Positions 45,160-56,497 of a DNA stretch of 64,000 bases are shown here, one piece after another. The first letter of the stretch is position 1; each line of letters begins with the position of its first letter. The notes below the pieces were generated by a model. It searched no databases. It had not been told where the DNA came from and saw nothing but the letters and a program-made list of their open reading frames with translations. A program made the translations under genes and the position numbers. The stretch spans positions 157,501 through 221,500 of the forward strand of contig JARUPZ010000035.1 of assembly GCA_031213475.1 (NCBI GenBank), given 5' to 3'. Origin of the DNA: Nereocystis luetkeana (Eukaryota > Sar > Phaeophyceae > Laminariales > Laminariaceae).

Positions 45160-48100
45160 AGTAGGACTTCCAACTATTTATAGGTCCCTTGATTGAGTTG
45201 ATCGTTGATTGGTTGATCGAGGCCTTCTGAGGCCAACCCCTCCACGTTTGGCTTTCCTCCATCATCCACTCAATATCTCAATGAGGTTATCCTATAAAAT
45301 GCGAAGTACCCTATACCTGGCATTAAATATTCGTATATACCAGCAGGTACCTGGTGTGTATTCGTTTCTGTTGGTCTTGGCCATTCGTTGTTACCGTTGA
45401 CTCTTTTACCGTTGGCGTGCCTTCTTCCGGCCGGTCGTATGCATACGTCGTACGGACCTTCGATTTAATTAAAATATTAAAATCGATTTCAGCGAAGCCG
45501 ATTAATCGATTTGTTCCAGAATATATATCGGCTCGCTGGAATTTCGATTGAGTTCTTATTTCAGGTATAATGGGCATGCCAGTATTGTATAGTACCTGTT
45601 TTTTGTTTTGTTTTGATCATCATTTTCACTTTCCAACTTAGCTCGTAGGAAGTTTTACCCTCAGCGGTCTTCTTCTGGGCAGGCACAGTGTGCATGCTGT
45701 GGACAGGCACAGCCTGCCTGCTGTTGGCAGGCACAAAAAAAACGTTGTGATTTAGTACATTTTGAACACGGCCCAGCACAGACATGTGCCTACACACGTT
45801 GCCGTACCTAGCTCGACCAACTGTGAACGACTTTTCACCCCACCAGGACGAGAAAGTGTCTTGCGTGCGTGTGCACAGAGCACGCGGGGACTGGATTTGG
45901 TGACGTGTGCGTCGAGCGCGGTGGTGAAAGGTGGACCAAAAACATGTTGAATCACACACACCAACCCCCCCCCACACACACCACACACACCACACACACA
46001 TACATACAGAAAACTCAAAACAAGGCTGCACCCTACCCTCGTATCCGAGCCGCTATGAAGAGTCTTTTTCTTCCTTTGTTAAAAACCAAAGAAAAAAAGG
46101 CTCGCTTCGCTCGCGCGCCTCATTATTATTTATATCATCTCAAGGCTTATTTTTATTTGTTCCTTCATTGTATCAGTGGGATCGATACCTATCACATTCA
46201 TATAGATACAGATATATTCGACTGCTTGCTGTTGTAGCTTGACCTTGAAAACACAACAGGTAAAACAATTAGAATACAAAGAGTCCGACTATCATCTACG
46301 GCTGGATCATCGGAATCTAGTCCTCAGTTGAGCTAATGGACCGATGTTGCACACATAATATTATGAGAAGCGTATATATTACGAGTATGTATGTGTTATT
46401 TACGTGCGCTTTTCTCCGAAAAACTGACGTTTTTTTTTCCTCGTTGTTTTTCTCTCTTGTTGTTTTGTCGTCCCGGAGGCTTGAGTCTGTCTTGCGACCT
46501 TTACGATTCATTATACCCCTTCAACGGATTTTTTGCCACACATACAATACGTACGTATGGTTGATGAATGCTCACAGCTTGTAATACGGTTGATGAATAT
46601 ACTCGTGGTAGCAGTCCATATATTGTGCACATTTTTTTATGGTATATTTTTACTGCATTCCTGGTATATATACACCAGGTAAAGTAGATGGACTACACCC
46701 CCACAAATAATATCAAACTGCGGACACGGATGGATGGTGTTGCGATTGCGAGCTGGTGGTAATGTGTGAGAACCTCAACAACAACGAACGACAGCCTATC
46801 TCTATGGACGATGCATACAACAAGTTAGCATTGGCAGCAGCAATGCTAGCCACAGGAGGAGCAACCTAAATGTTACGAAGAAAGAGAACACTCGCTTCGT
46901 CAATTTAGGAAGTGTAAATATGGTGCATAGTAAGAAATTGAGAAGTTTCAACGTCTGGATCAGCCATTATTGTTATAGATGTCTCGAGGGAAACGTCAGG
47001 GAGTTGGCTGCAGCACTCCGTCCATCCATCTGCTCATCCGTGCTGTGAAACTGAAGTCCCACCTCTCCGATTCTCAGAAGTTTCCGACTTTTCTGTTGCG
47101 CAGCGTCGACACACAGGGTCGGTTGCAGTGATAGTGGGAAGTGGTATGGAATATAGGACAGGGTAGAGTAGTACCTACTTCGTACACATACTGATACCTG
47201 TTATATGTACCTGTTATATATAATATATATATATATTATATATATATACCTGGTATATATATGTAGGCTGCCTACTCTGTACCAACTAAAAGTAAAGTGT
47301 AAAACGGGAGAAACAAAGCAGGTTATCTACGATTCCTAAAGTATTTTGTATATAGACTTACCAGTACCTACCTGTTAGATATCACACATACGTACTATAC
47401 GTAGAAACAGGTAACGCTCGGTCACAGGGTTACCACAACTTCATCGTCTTAGGCTATATACATCCTACAGCACGACAAGACTGCCCATGAAAATACCGTT
47501 GCCTCCATTGCGGGTGTATGTGCGTGCTTACTGGGGCTTCTAATTAAGCTTGCTACGCCCTTCAACAATCTCTTCTTGCTTCACGACATCTCAAACGAAT
47601 ATGGAGGGTTGCTTAAGGCGGGGCTCAGGAATCGGATTGTCCGACCCGCCCATGATGCGTTGTCGCGGGAAAGCGAGTTACCGACACCTCCACACCATAG
47701 GGAGAGGACCCCGTGGCCAGCACGGCTGCACACCACACTCGACGCAGACACCACACACCTTTTGAAATGTGAACAAGGGGGTAGACTCTCCCACTTCTAC
47801 AGCGTGTAGGCACAGAAGGGAGGCCGCCTCTATCATCAGAATAATAGTTTTCGTTGCCGCCTTAGATGAGGCCAGGCTTGGAAGTGCTTTGCCTGGTCTA
47901 AGGGTTGCATCATTATCATTCACCTTGGATCCAGTCCGAGTCACATTTGGGGTAGTCGGCCCCCACTTGCCCTTTAATCCTCGTTATTCGAATTCTGTAC
48001 TCGTGTATCGGGGGAGGGGGGGGGGTGTATAGGATGTTCAGGTTCGGATTGTAGCAGTTCCGAGGTCCACGCAAGCGCAAAGCGAGTTCTCGAGCTATAC

Positions 48101-48655
48101 AACATGGGCGGATAAGACATACGCGTGTGCGGCGTGTGATACGCAAACACTGCAGTGAAACGTGGCAAGGGTTCGATATTTTGTTTTTCTTGGCCTTGTG
48201 TAGTAAACACGAGGTTTATGTCGGACTCCCAAGATCGGATCCAACCCTTAAGACCTTTGGGACCCCTTTGATAGCAAACCAAACAACTCGATACCCTTGG
48301 TGATACATATCAATCGGCCGTCTTCGAGCAGTGTGATCACCCAACAGTACGGGTAGAATCATGTTGTGTCCGTACCGGGCGACTCCTTGTCGTGTGATTT
48401 GGACACCGATCTGTATCGCCCCCCAAATTACGCAGTGAGTGGCCGTCGCTGTAATCGTTACTTTTGATCGGCAATTTCCCGCTGAAGTGCCAAGAGTCTT
48501 GACGGCTTCCTAATTTTGGAAACCTTAGGCGACGACTGACTACCGCCCTCCTTCTACTAGATTGCAGCTGGGAGCTTCCGATAGCTTGTCCCCCACTTAT
48601 ACTCTAGAGCCTTTGCGTATAGCTGCAGGTAGGTATGACTCCATTTAAGGATGCT
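45160..48655. other. Nothing recognised apart from simple repeats
   Basis: Contains (CA)n at 45950-46010, an AT-rich (TA)n stretch at 47215-47265, and several TACCWGGTA palindromes (45345, 46660, 47248). No gene with recognisable features; frames at 47550-47810 and 49336-49719 have no domain I know. Confidence 0.4.
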
Positions 48656-48659
48656 TCGG

Positions 48660-48780
48660 GCTGTTCGCATACAAAAGTTAAACCACTGGGCTACTGAGTC
48701 AGCGCTGACTGAGTAGCTCAGTGGTTTAACTTTTGTATGCGAACAAAACAAGTCCGGGGTTCGAGTCACGCCAGACGTCG
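48660..48780. repeat. Near-perfect 41-bp palindrome containing a tRNA-like promoter
   Basis: GTTCGCATACAAAAGTTAAA... and its complement ...TTTAACTTTTGTATGCGAAC face each other around GTCAGCGCTGAC with few mismatches. The right arm runs into a tRNA-like unit: A box GAGTAGCTCAGTGG (48711) and B box GGGGTTCGAGTCAC (48755). The acceptor arms do not pair well. It may be a SINE or tRNA pseudogene copied head to head. Confidence 0.65.
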
Positions 48781-50404
48781 TTTTATGCTTTTACTACCGT
48801 GGGTAGAAAGAGGGGAATCAAGCGGAGAGAACCACGAAGAAAAAGAACACTCGGCCAGAGAGTCGAAGGCGAAGTGAAGCCCCTGAGTAAAAAACGCATG
48901 ACTAGGGAGGGGGACCATATGAAGGCGAAAACAGGCGCTGAAGGACTTGATCAGCCCCGGAGGATGCTATCGGCGGGAGGCCGTATCGACCCCACAGGTA
49001 CTTCTTTTGTTCATATACGAACATGGACTTACGTGCCCTTGTGGTATGATGTTTTTTTTTATGGCAACAATCCTGTGACGACACTCTTGTGGTAACTATC
49101 CCGTCTGTTGCTATTCTTGCGGCAATGATCTTGTGACAACATGTTTTGACGGTGTGCCGTGACCAGGTTTAAGATATGTCAGTAGAGGAATTCAATTGGC
49201 ACTGTATATAGGGAGTGTTTGAGCTACTGTTGTGGAAACCCGATTCTCGGATTGGACACCATGTTATAGATCTTGAGCGTACATGCCATGAGGTCTAGGG
49301 TCAGGACGAGGCAAGCAGCTCGGGCATGAGCCTCTTTGAAGGATCACCGTTTACAATCCGCATCAGATATAACAGGATTCCAACTCATACATGCCTTCAA
49401 TACGCAAATAACAGAGAACACCAAGACCAACCTTAAGTCTGGCCACGATCCAACCGAGTCGAGGCGTGCGCTCGCACGTGTCCCAGAGAGGGAATGCGTG
49501 CTTCTGACGCTAGGGAGAAGGTCTACCAGGTATGTAGACGGTAAATTGATTGCTTTGCGGCCCAGGTCGCGAGCGATGACCAAGGCAACATGTACGACCG
49601 CCGAGAAGGAGTGGGAATCCACAAATTGGGGAGGGGCCGTAAATGACGCGGCCCCTGCTGATACAAAAACGCAAGTCGTCGTAACTCCTGAAATGGTCCA
49701 AAACCGTAACACTACCTAAGCGAGCATAGTAGGTATGCCGCAAGAATGTCGCAACAAGACGGTGGCGGCAAGGGTGTCGCCACACAGGGTTGCTACGATC
49801 AAGGGGCCGCCATGGGTGGGCGAAAGAGCGAAGCAAAGACAAGAATGTCGAAACTTAGTGCCTTGCCAACTCGAAAACCGGGGGAGCGATGACGACGAAA
49901 TGCTGCCGCCCGGCGGAGTCAGGATTTAATACGTTGACGCGTAGTGACTGTCTAAACCAGGGCTGAATGGAAGGTCCATTCTTTTGGAAGGGATTGAGCT
50001 GTAGGAAACCCCTTGCCGTTGCTTTGGAGGTTCAGAGGATAACCTCCCGAACTGGGAGCGCCTTCCTGTGTGCCCGCAGAGAACCCATAAAACTGCAGTA
50101 GGCCATCAACCTGGCGCTTCTTAGTGCCACCCCCAAAGATAAAGAACAAAGTCGAACCCGCTGTTTACTTGCCAAGCGATATATCCACAGGTCAAGGGTC
50201 CGCCCGTAGTGCACATATATATCGCCCGCAAATACTTGGTGGCTCGTTGGTCGCGTCTTGTCAGTTCTAACGAGTGGAATACTAGCAAACCGAAGGAATC
50301 TGGCTGATATGGTGCTTGGAGGACCCAGCCAGGAAGGTGCTCCATTATCTACATAAACGAAATCAAGGCAGATGGCAGCCAGGAGTAGCCCGAGGGGTCA
50401 CGCC

Positions 50405-50475
50405 GGTGAAACATGGTGAGCCCAGGGAGATCGAACTCCTGATCTTCAGGACTCTCACGCTCCTGTTGTAGCAGA
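50405..50475 (-). other. tRNA 3'-end-like sequence with CCA (possible LTR primer-binding site)
   Basis: Plus strand TGGTGAGCCCAGGGAGATCG, AACTCC is the complement of a tRNA 3' end including the non-encoded CCA and the T arm. The preceding bases end in CA, as an LTR would, but I could not find a second LTR. It resembles the primer site of the TRIM at 58033. Confidence 0.4.
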
Positions 50476-50479
50476 AAGC

Positions 50480-52915
50480 CCGCAGAATAGAAGCCTCCTT
50501 ACATTTCCTGTAAAGTGAGTGAGCATAGCCGCATGACCAGAAAACGTATGCTCGGAACCGTGTTGCGCAAGCTGTGAGTTCCACATAAAAACTACGGCCC
50601 ATCATTGACCAGTGTCTTGAATATCTTGGAGTGAGGGGAGCCGTCGCAGCTGCTAAAGCTCGCAACAAGCCACGGCACTAACAGACAGCGCTTTCGAACA
50701 GATGGCAGAGCCATGCACGTTCAAGCTTGAGCATTTCTTGCTGGCAGGACTCTTCAACCGAGGATCCATCCAATGCTGTGGCACCCAATGTACGTACTTG
50801 TTGCTGCGTTAGATATCAGTTAATAGTTTATGGAAATAATTATGTATGGGGCCTACGGCGTTCTGTAGCTTTACTTTCTTTTCTTGAAGTCGGTTCTTCT
50901 GGGTGAGGTATAAAGTAAAAGCTCCTCAAGTAAGGAGAAACGATAGGTGCTCGTATTCGTTGCCTTACTACAGCGCGCGTGGCTATTCGTTCTTCGAGCT
51001 CGGAAAGCTTAGGCTCGCATGGCTGGAGGGTAGCGAGAGGACCCTGCAGGGGAGTTCATGGATTGTTTGTGGTGTGCCATAAGCAACACGTGATACGGGA
51101 CGCGCCAGTTGGGCCAGAAGCCTTAGTCACTGTCCGTTTGGCTAGGTTGACGGAGACGGAGTCAACAACATACACACCAGTCGCCAAAGTTCGTGTGGTG
51201 GCAATGCTATTGCGTGATGCTTGATTTTCGCTAACCGGCTTCGCTTAACCAGGAAATTTGCAACACCGTACCCAACTCGGGAACCTACTAAGGCCTTAAA
51301 CTCATTGCCCCCGATCCGGTTAAATTCCGTCGTCGCGGTAAGATGGCATTACCGAGGATTGGGCTTCTCCCCGCTCGTTTCGATGTTATCAAATAAAAAA
51401 AACGATTTAGGCCTCCTTGATAGTTAGCATCATCTATCTGAACATAGAGAGGGTATACAGATCCTGGGCATACTCGTACGCATTCGACGTTTCCTGCTAC
51501 TGTATCTTCCGTACAGAAACGAGCGTTTACTACTGCAGCACTCTAAACACGGGCAGTGGCTTGGTCTTGTCGGATGACATGCTGCGACAGGGGTATTAGA
51601 CTAAAAGCACCTACTCGAAAACGCCTTTTCGAGAAGAGCGTACGCTTTAACCGATGAGAAACCAAGGCCATGGCCTGCGAGGAGGTCTGAATCCAAAAAC
51701 ACTGTAAAAACAAAACGATTTTGGGGTAATTGATTCCTTACTTGAGAATCCCCATCAGCCAGAAATACTTAGCCTCAAAAAGGTCACCCCTAATTACATC
51801 CCCCCCTCGTAGCACACGTCGTTGCCCGGGGTTTGATGCGCGCTCGATCATTTACTGCACACCGAAAACCGCATTATTAACAATATTACGTTGAGTTGAC
51901 CTTGTAAGTTGCGACCTCAGCCAATCCCCGTCTGGGAACCCAACTGACGGGTTCAAAGCTGCACTCTGGGACAAACAAAGCATATGCTGCACATTTTAGG
52001 CTTGTGTGAGAAGCGTTTTGCGCCCCTTTTGAGCCGGCTGACGGGGGGCTAGGCTGATCCAACAATATTTTAGCGGATAGCGCCTCCAATCCGTTTTGTT
52101 GTTCCTCTGTTTTCCCGTAAATGCGAATATGCCCGTGTTGTTCTTGTCGGTAACCAAGCCTGCCGGCAGTTCTTCTTTTATTCGGGGGGAGACTATCACC
52201 TCCTTGCCACACCCTCGTCAACTATTTCACGTTGGAAAGGGGGGCAGTAAAGGAGGGGAGGGTGGGCGCGAGAGAGTGAGTGCAAAGCCTCAAAACGGCC
52301 TTTCTGGAGTATTCGTCAAGTATGGGCGTCACGGATGAACACCCGACGGGACTTCCACTACGTAGGCTGGGATACTATTGATAGTGTGTACCCCCATCTT
52401 AGTCCACCCCGTACGGTTGTCAGATTGCACAGCAGCAGAGGTCTTCCCCGTAGAGTAGGCGCGAGACAGAGGGGACTACAGCGGTAGTGCAACATACTCA
52501 GATAAAACCGTTGCACCGTCCGTCGCTACCAATGCGTGCGGGGGCGGGGACGATAGGGGGTGCGAGGGGGAGGGGAGAAGGGGGAGAGGGGGGAAGGGGG
52601 GGGGCAGGGAAGAGAGAGGGAGGGGGGGGGGGGGGAGGAGAGAGGGAGAGGGAGAGTGGGGGGGGGGGCTGGGGGGCCCGGGAGGGAGGTGCTATGGGCA
52701 CCACAGTCGTGATAGTGGTTCCCGCCGAGGCTGAAGTCTGTCTGGCCATCCTCATCGCAAATATTTGCCTCGCCTTTCGCTAGAATCGGTGGCTGGGGGT
52801 GGGGGTCGGGGTTTTTCCGGTATTAACAAGACTAACTTCAACTCCAAGAGGCGACATTATCATCTTTCTGTAGAGCTAGACTGTGTACGGTTCTTCAGCC
52901 CTAGGTACAATGTGT
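50480..52915. other. Nothing recognised; G-rich tract near the end
   Basis: No gene recognised. 52548-52685 is almost all G with scattered A, giving Gly/Arg/Glu frames that are artefacts. Confidence 0.4.
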
Positions 52916-52921
52916 GCACGA

Positions 52922-53119
52922 TGTTCGAATATGCTTGTTCAGTATTTTGACGGTTTCATGACTCTTCGGTTTATCGGCTTATTATGAATTACTTGGTGGT
53001 TCCTTCTGTGGGTGTACGTGATATCCACACGACCACTTCCATCTGTATCTACTCTGCCGGGAGAATAATACTAAAAAAAGCTGACGCATCATCTTTCTTC
53101 GCCTGGGACTTATCAACAC
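52922..53119 (+). repeat. 5' LTR of the gag-only element
   Basis: TG...CA termini; the 3' LTR matches it apart from a small ATTATG/ATATG difference, one base in TCGGCTTATT/TCGGCGTATT and an A-run indel. No standard primer site starting TGG follows it. Confidence 0.9.
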
Positions 53120-53148
53120 TCTAGAGTTCACGTTGATAACCTAGGCTC

Positions 53149-54432
53149 ATGGGTGACGAAGTAGAAGATCTTCGGATGCTGGTATTAGAGCAGGGCCTCG
53201 CCCTCGAGGGGCTGCAGCGAGCAGCCGCAGACGCGGAGGAGCGTCGGCGGTCGAATCACGCCGAGATCCTCGAGATGATGGCACAGATGGGGTCCGGTAG
53301 ACAGCAACAGCTATCTACCGCAGTTGGAGCAGGGAGATATGCTTCAACTCCAGCTTCGGAACACTCCGACGTTGGAAACGGGAACCGGGAGAGTGAACGC
53401 GTTCCCGAGGGAGCTGGCCACTTCGGTGGAAGAAGTGAGGATTGGGGTAATAACCCCACAGGTGAGCAGCCCTCTGACGTGTCGGGTGGACTTCGAGGTC
53501 AAGTGTTTTTGGGACAGCCCAACATGGCGATCCCTGTGCTGAAAGGCAAGGATGATTTTGAAGTTTTCTGTAAACAGATGAAGGTTTACACGAAGCTCCA
53601 TGGTTTCGAGTCTGTCTTCGACAACGACGAATACGTCGAGATTGGGGCCGAGGGGAACGACAAGATTTCCCTCATGGCCCAGGGAGTGACAGCCTCCACG
53701 TATGAGAAGCAGCTTGTGGCATGGGTGTTTTTGTCGCAGGCTTTGGAGTCGAACGCTGACAGAGCTAGATTCCACAGAAGTACATCCCCAAGGAGGTGCT
53801 GGGAGGAGATCCTAGATTGGTACGACACCAAAACTAACGCCCAAAAGGGTACGTGTATGAGGGAGCTTTACAACTTCAAGATTGGGAAGCAGGATAACCC
53901 CGTAGAAAAGTTCTACGAGATCGAAGACCTTCGGGTAAAGTTGCTCAATGCTGGAATGACGGTGGACGATGACACCCTCTACTCTTGTTTCGTATCTGCT
54001 CTCCCCTCTGCCGAGTACGCACTCGAGATCCGCGACCTCAATTTGAAACAGGTCTACGATCGAAAAGAAATCATCAACCTGGTGAGAAACCAATACGAAA
54101 CGCTGCTTCCGAGTTTTGGCAAGGGCAAGGGCAGCAACAGCCTCGCGCTCGTCAGCAAGGGAGGGCGTGGACATGGTGGTAAAGGAGGACAGGGAGGAGG
54201 ACGGGGAAAGGCAGGGAGGAAGAAGGATTCGGTGAAATGCTGGCGATGCAGGGCTACAGGCCATTACAGTGACAACTGCACCATCAGACTTTGTGGAAGG
54301 TGCGGTGGAAGGGGACAACAAGTCGTGCGAAATTTAATCGTGCGCATCTCACTGCGGGAAGATTGTGGTGGGGCTAGGAGCTGTGGGGATGGAAGACTAA
54401 TCTGCACATTTTCGCGTGAAGTCACACGGTGA
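53149..54432 (+). CDS. Gag protein of Copia-like LTR element (427 aa)
   Basis: The ATG lies 29 bases after the 5' LTR. The N-terminus is acidic and coiled (EVEDLRMLVLEQGLALEGLQ). Residues 120-320 look like the gag-polypeptide (UBN2) domain of Copia elements: an LKGKDDFEVFCKQMKVYTKL segment, WVFLSQAL, CWEEILDWYDTKTNAQKGTC and VEKFYEIEDLRVKLLNAGMT. A basic Gly-rich stretch follows, then a CX2CX4HX4C zinc knuckle (C364, C367, H372, C377) that would bind RNA in the particle. A second knuckle starts (CGRCGGRG) but is cut at about 54311, where unrelated sequence in the same frame adds about 40 residues. The frame has no stop, so this copy may still be translated. Assignment to Copia rests on memory of the domain. 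Confidence 0.85.
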   Translation: MGDEVEDLRMLVLEQGLALEGLQRAAADAEERRRSNHAEILEMMAQMGSGRQQQLSTAVGAGRYASTPASEHSDVGNGNRESERVPEGAGHFGGRSEDWGNNPTGEQPSDVSGGLRGQVFLGQPNMAIPVLKGKDDFEVFCKQMKVYTKLHGFESVFDNDEYVEIGAEGNDKISLMAQGVTASTYEKQLVAWVFLSQALESNADRARFHRSTSPRRCWEEILDWYDTKTNAQKGTCMRELYNFKIGKQDNPVEKFYEIEDLRVKLLNAGMTVDDDTLYSCFVSALPSAEYALEIRDLNLKQVYDRKEIINLVRNQYETLLPSFGKGKGSNSLALVSKGGRGHGGKGGQGGGRGKAGRKKDSVKCWRCRATGHYSDNCTIRLCGRCGGRGQQVVRNLIVRISLREDCGGARSCGDGRLICTFSREVTR

Positions 54433-54722
54433 GCCAGGCCGTGTGCACCCGGCCACCCATGTGGTATGGTCGGGAAAGCCGCGTACGAGATGCGCGCACT
54501 CGACCAGAGATGCGCGCACTCGACCACGGTGCGGTAGTGGTCGAGGGAGCGGACGTGGGGGGAATCGGGTGCTGCTGCAGCAGTACTAGTAACGAAGGAG
54601 GGCACGACTGCATCGGCAGCAAGTCACGTGACAAAGCAGTCGCGCGCACACGACGACAGCAGCGGCAGGAGGACAGCAGCGGCGGGAGGTCAGGAACAGC
54701 AACAGCAGCAGCCGTGGAGGGT

Positions 54723-54723
<1 letters not shown>

Positions 54724-54757
<34 letters not shown>
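54724..54757. repeat. (CAG)n tract inside the gag-only element
   Basis: About eleven CAG units. The older copy has CAG repeats at the matching place (37644-37720), so the microsatellite travels with the element. Confidence 0.75.
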
Positions 54758-55911
54758 GGAGGTCGTGAATGGGGCAGGCGTGGTCGGATCGTCCGCTGGA
54801 TTATTTGTTTTTGGTCCGGCAACACGCGGGGCGATGGGGTTTTTCGATCCATTGCTGTTACACTTTGAAGGTTTTGTTTCTTTTTATGACGGGGGTAGAA
54901 TACTCGTATCGTGAATTGATTGTTCCGAGGTTCATACGTACTGGATGATACGTACGAGCACGCAAGTAAGTGCTACCAGGGTATGTGGGCTTTTCTGGAT
55001 GATATCGTGAATAACCCCCCCCCACTCCCACCTGGTAATTGAAATGTATTTTTGTGCTTTTTGGATAGCATGTTACTGCCCTGTACGCCATCCACTGCGC
55101 TTCGTCTGTGTTTGGTGTGGACAGGCCCAGAAGAGCAACTGGACAAATACCATATATAATACAGCAGTTTATTTTAATGGTTTGGAGGGAGTAAGGGTCA
55201 AGGGTGCATTTATGTTATGCGGTGTTGGTGGATACTGATTTTATTGGGTCTTGCAGGAATCTGTCTTTGTGCTGTCTAGTGAGGACAGAACAAGGGAGGG
55301 TATGCATATTCATGATGATTGGTTGTTCTATCACCATTGTTTTTCCGAACTTGATGGGAGATGAAAATCTTGTTCGCGAGTTGTTGGGAGATGAAATATT
55401 GTGGGTATATAATTATTCATGATTGAGGGTGATGAAAATCTCGGCACACGAGTAGGAAGAAGCGTGAAGGTGCATTATTTTAGGGAGCAAGGATAGCTAG
55501 TGAACTGAACCAGGAACAGGGAGTGTTTTCTTTTTGGTTCTGACACAAACGGATATTGTTTCGGGAATAGAAAGCGCCGGGCAAACTCTATAGTGAGAGA
55601 TATTTGATATCTCGCGTTACCGCTACGATCTGAGAATTTATGGCGGGAGTAGGGGGCACAGGGAGACCTGTGTCCGGGGGAACGGGGTTCCTCGCGAGCT
55701 CTATCAATTATCTATCGCTTTAGTTTTTGTTTTTACGGCATTGAACTGTTGCAAAGGAGATCTGCAATAGGTTCATACGGGAGGGAGGGGTTTTTGCTTG
55801 TAAGGTACAGGTTTCCTCTTGAGATATTTTAGTTGGTTTTTGATCATGGAGACGAGTTTTATTCGGTTCTCTTGAATTGTCATTGCTGTTTCGCTGAAAA
55901 AGCAGGGAGTG

Positions 55912-56108
55912 TGTTCGAATATTATGCTTGTTCAGTATTTTGACGGTTTCATGACTCTTCGGTTTATCGGCGTATTATGAATTACTTGGTGGTTCCTTCT
56001 GTGGGTGTACGTGATATCCACACGACCACTTCCATCTGTATCTACTCTGCCGGGAGAATAATACTAAAAGCTGACGCATCATCTTTCTTCGCCTGGGACT
56101 TATCAACA
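55912..56108 (+). repeat. 3' LTR of the gag-only element
   Basis: See the 5' LTR; followed by the CACGA duplication. Confidence 0.9.
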
Positions 56109-56497
56109 CACGAAAGGTGGACAATTGTGCGCATGCCTATATGATGTGCACAGACAAAGCCACGCCTTGAAATCTAGGGAGTAGGCAAGACGATGCACAT
56201 ATCGATACGATCAGGGAAACCAGACAGGTGTCATCCTGGCGACGAAGGCATCCATATCGGATGTGCCGTATGAGTGCCGCGTGAGTGCCGTGTGAGTGGG
56301 TTTTACGATAGAAAGGGCTACGTGGAGATCGATCGTCGACGCGCAGTAGTAGGAGGGACGACGGTGGCTAGATACCCTATATCTTAGACTGGTGCCATGG
56401 CAGGGGGAGGTATCCCCTATGTTCGCTACCTCGTTTACGCCACTCGGGCGAGTGGCTCTGAAGCCCACTCAAAATCAGAGGCATATATATATACCTG

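Larger units (their letters stand above)
52922..56108 (+). mobile_element. Gag-only LTR retrotransposon (intact, non-autonomous)
   Basis: LTRs at 52922-53119 (198 bp) and 55912-56108 (197 bp) start TGTTCGAAT, end ATCAACA and differ by a few bases and short indels. The flanks are CACGA on both sides (52917-52921 and 56109-56113), a perfect 5-bp target duplication. The interior codes only for Gag; no protease, integrase, RT or RNase H motif is present in the remaining 1.5 kb, which carries a CAG repeat and unrecognised sequence. A purine-rich AAAAAGCAGGGAGTG precedes the 3' LTR. The structure corresponds to gag-only terminal-repeat (TR-GAG type) elements; it would need pol from a relative. Confidence 0.9.

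Noticed and set aside
48702..48775. Functional tRNA gene
   Set aside because: A and B boxes are good, but the T stem and acceptor stem do not pair; also part of a palindrome.
49336..49719. 127-codon frame as a host gene
   Set aside because: No recognisable domain, no splice or start context that stands out, and surrounded by repeats; left unannotated.
52487..52783. Gly/Arg-rich frame
   Set aside because: Translation of a G-rich low-complexity tract.
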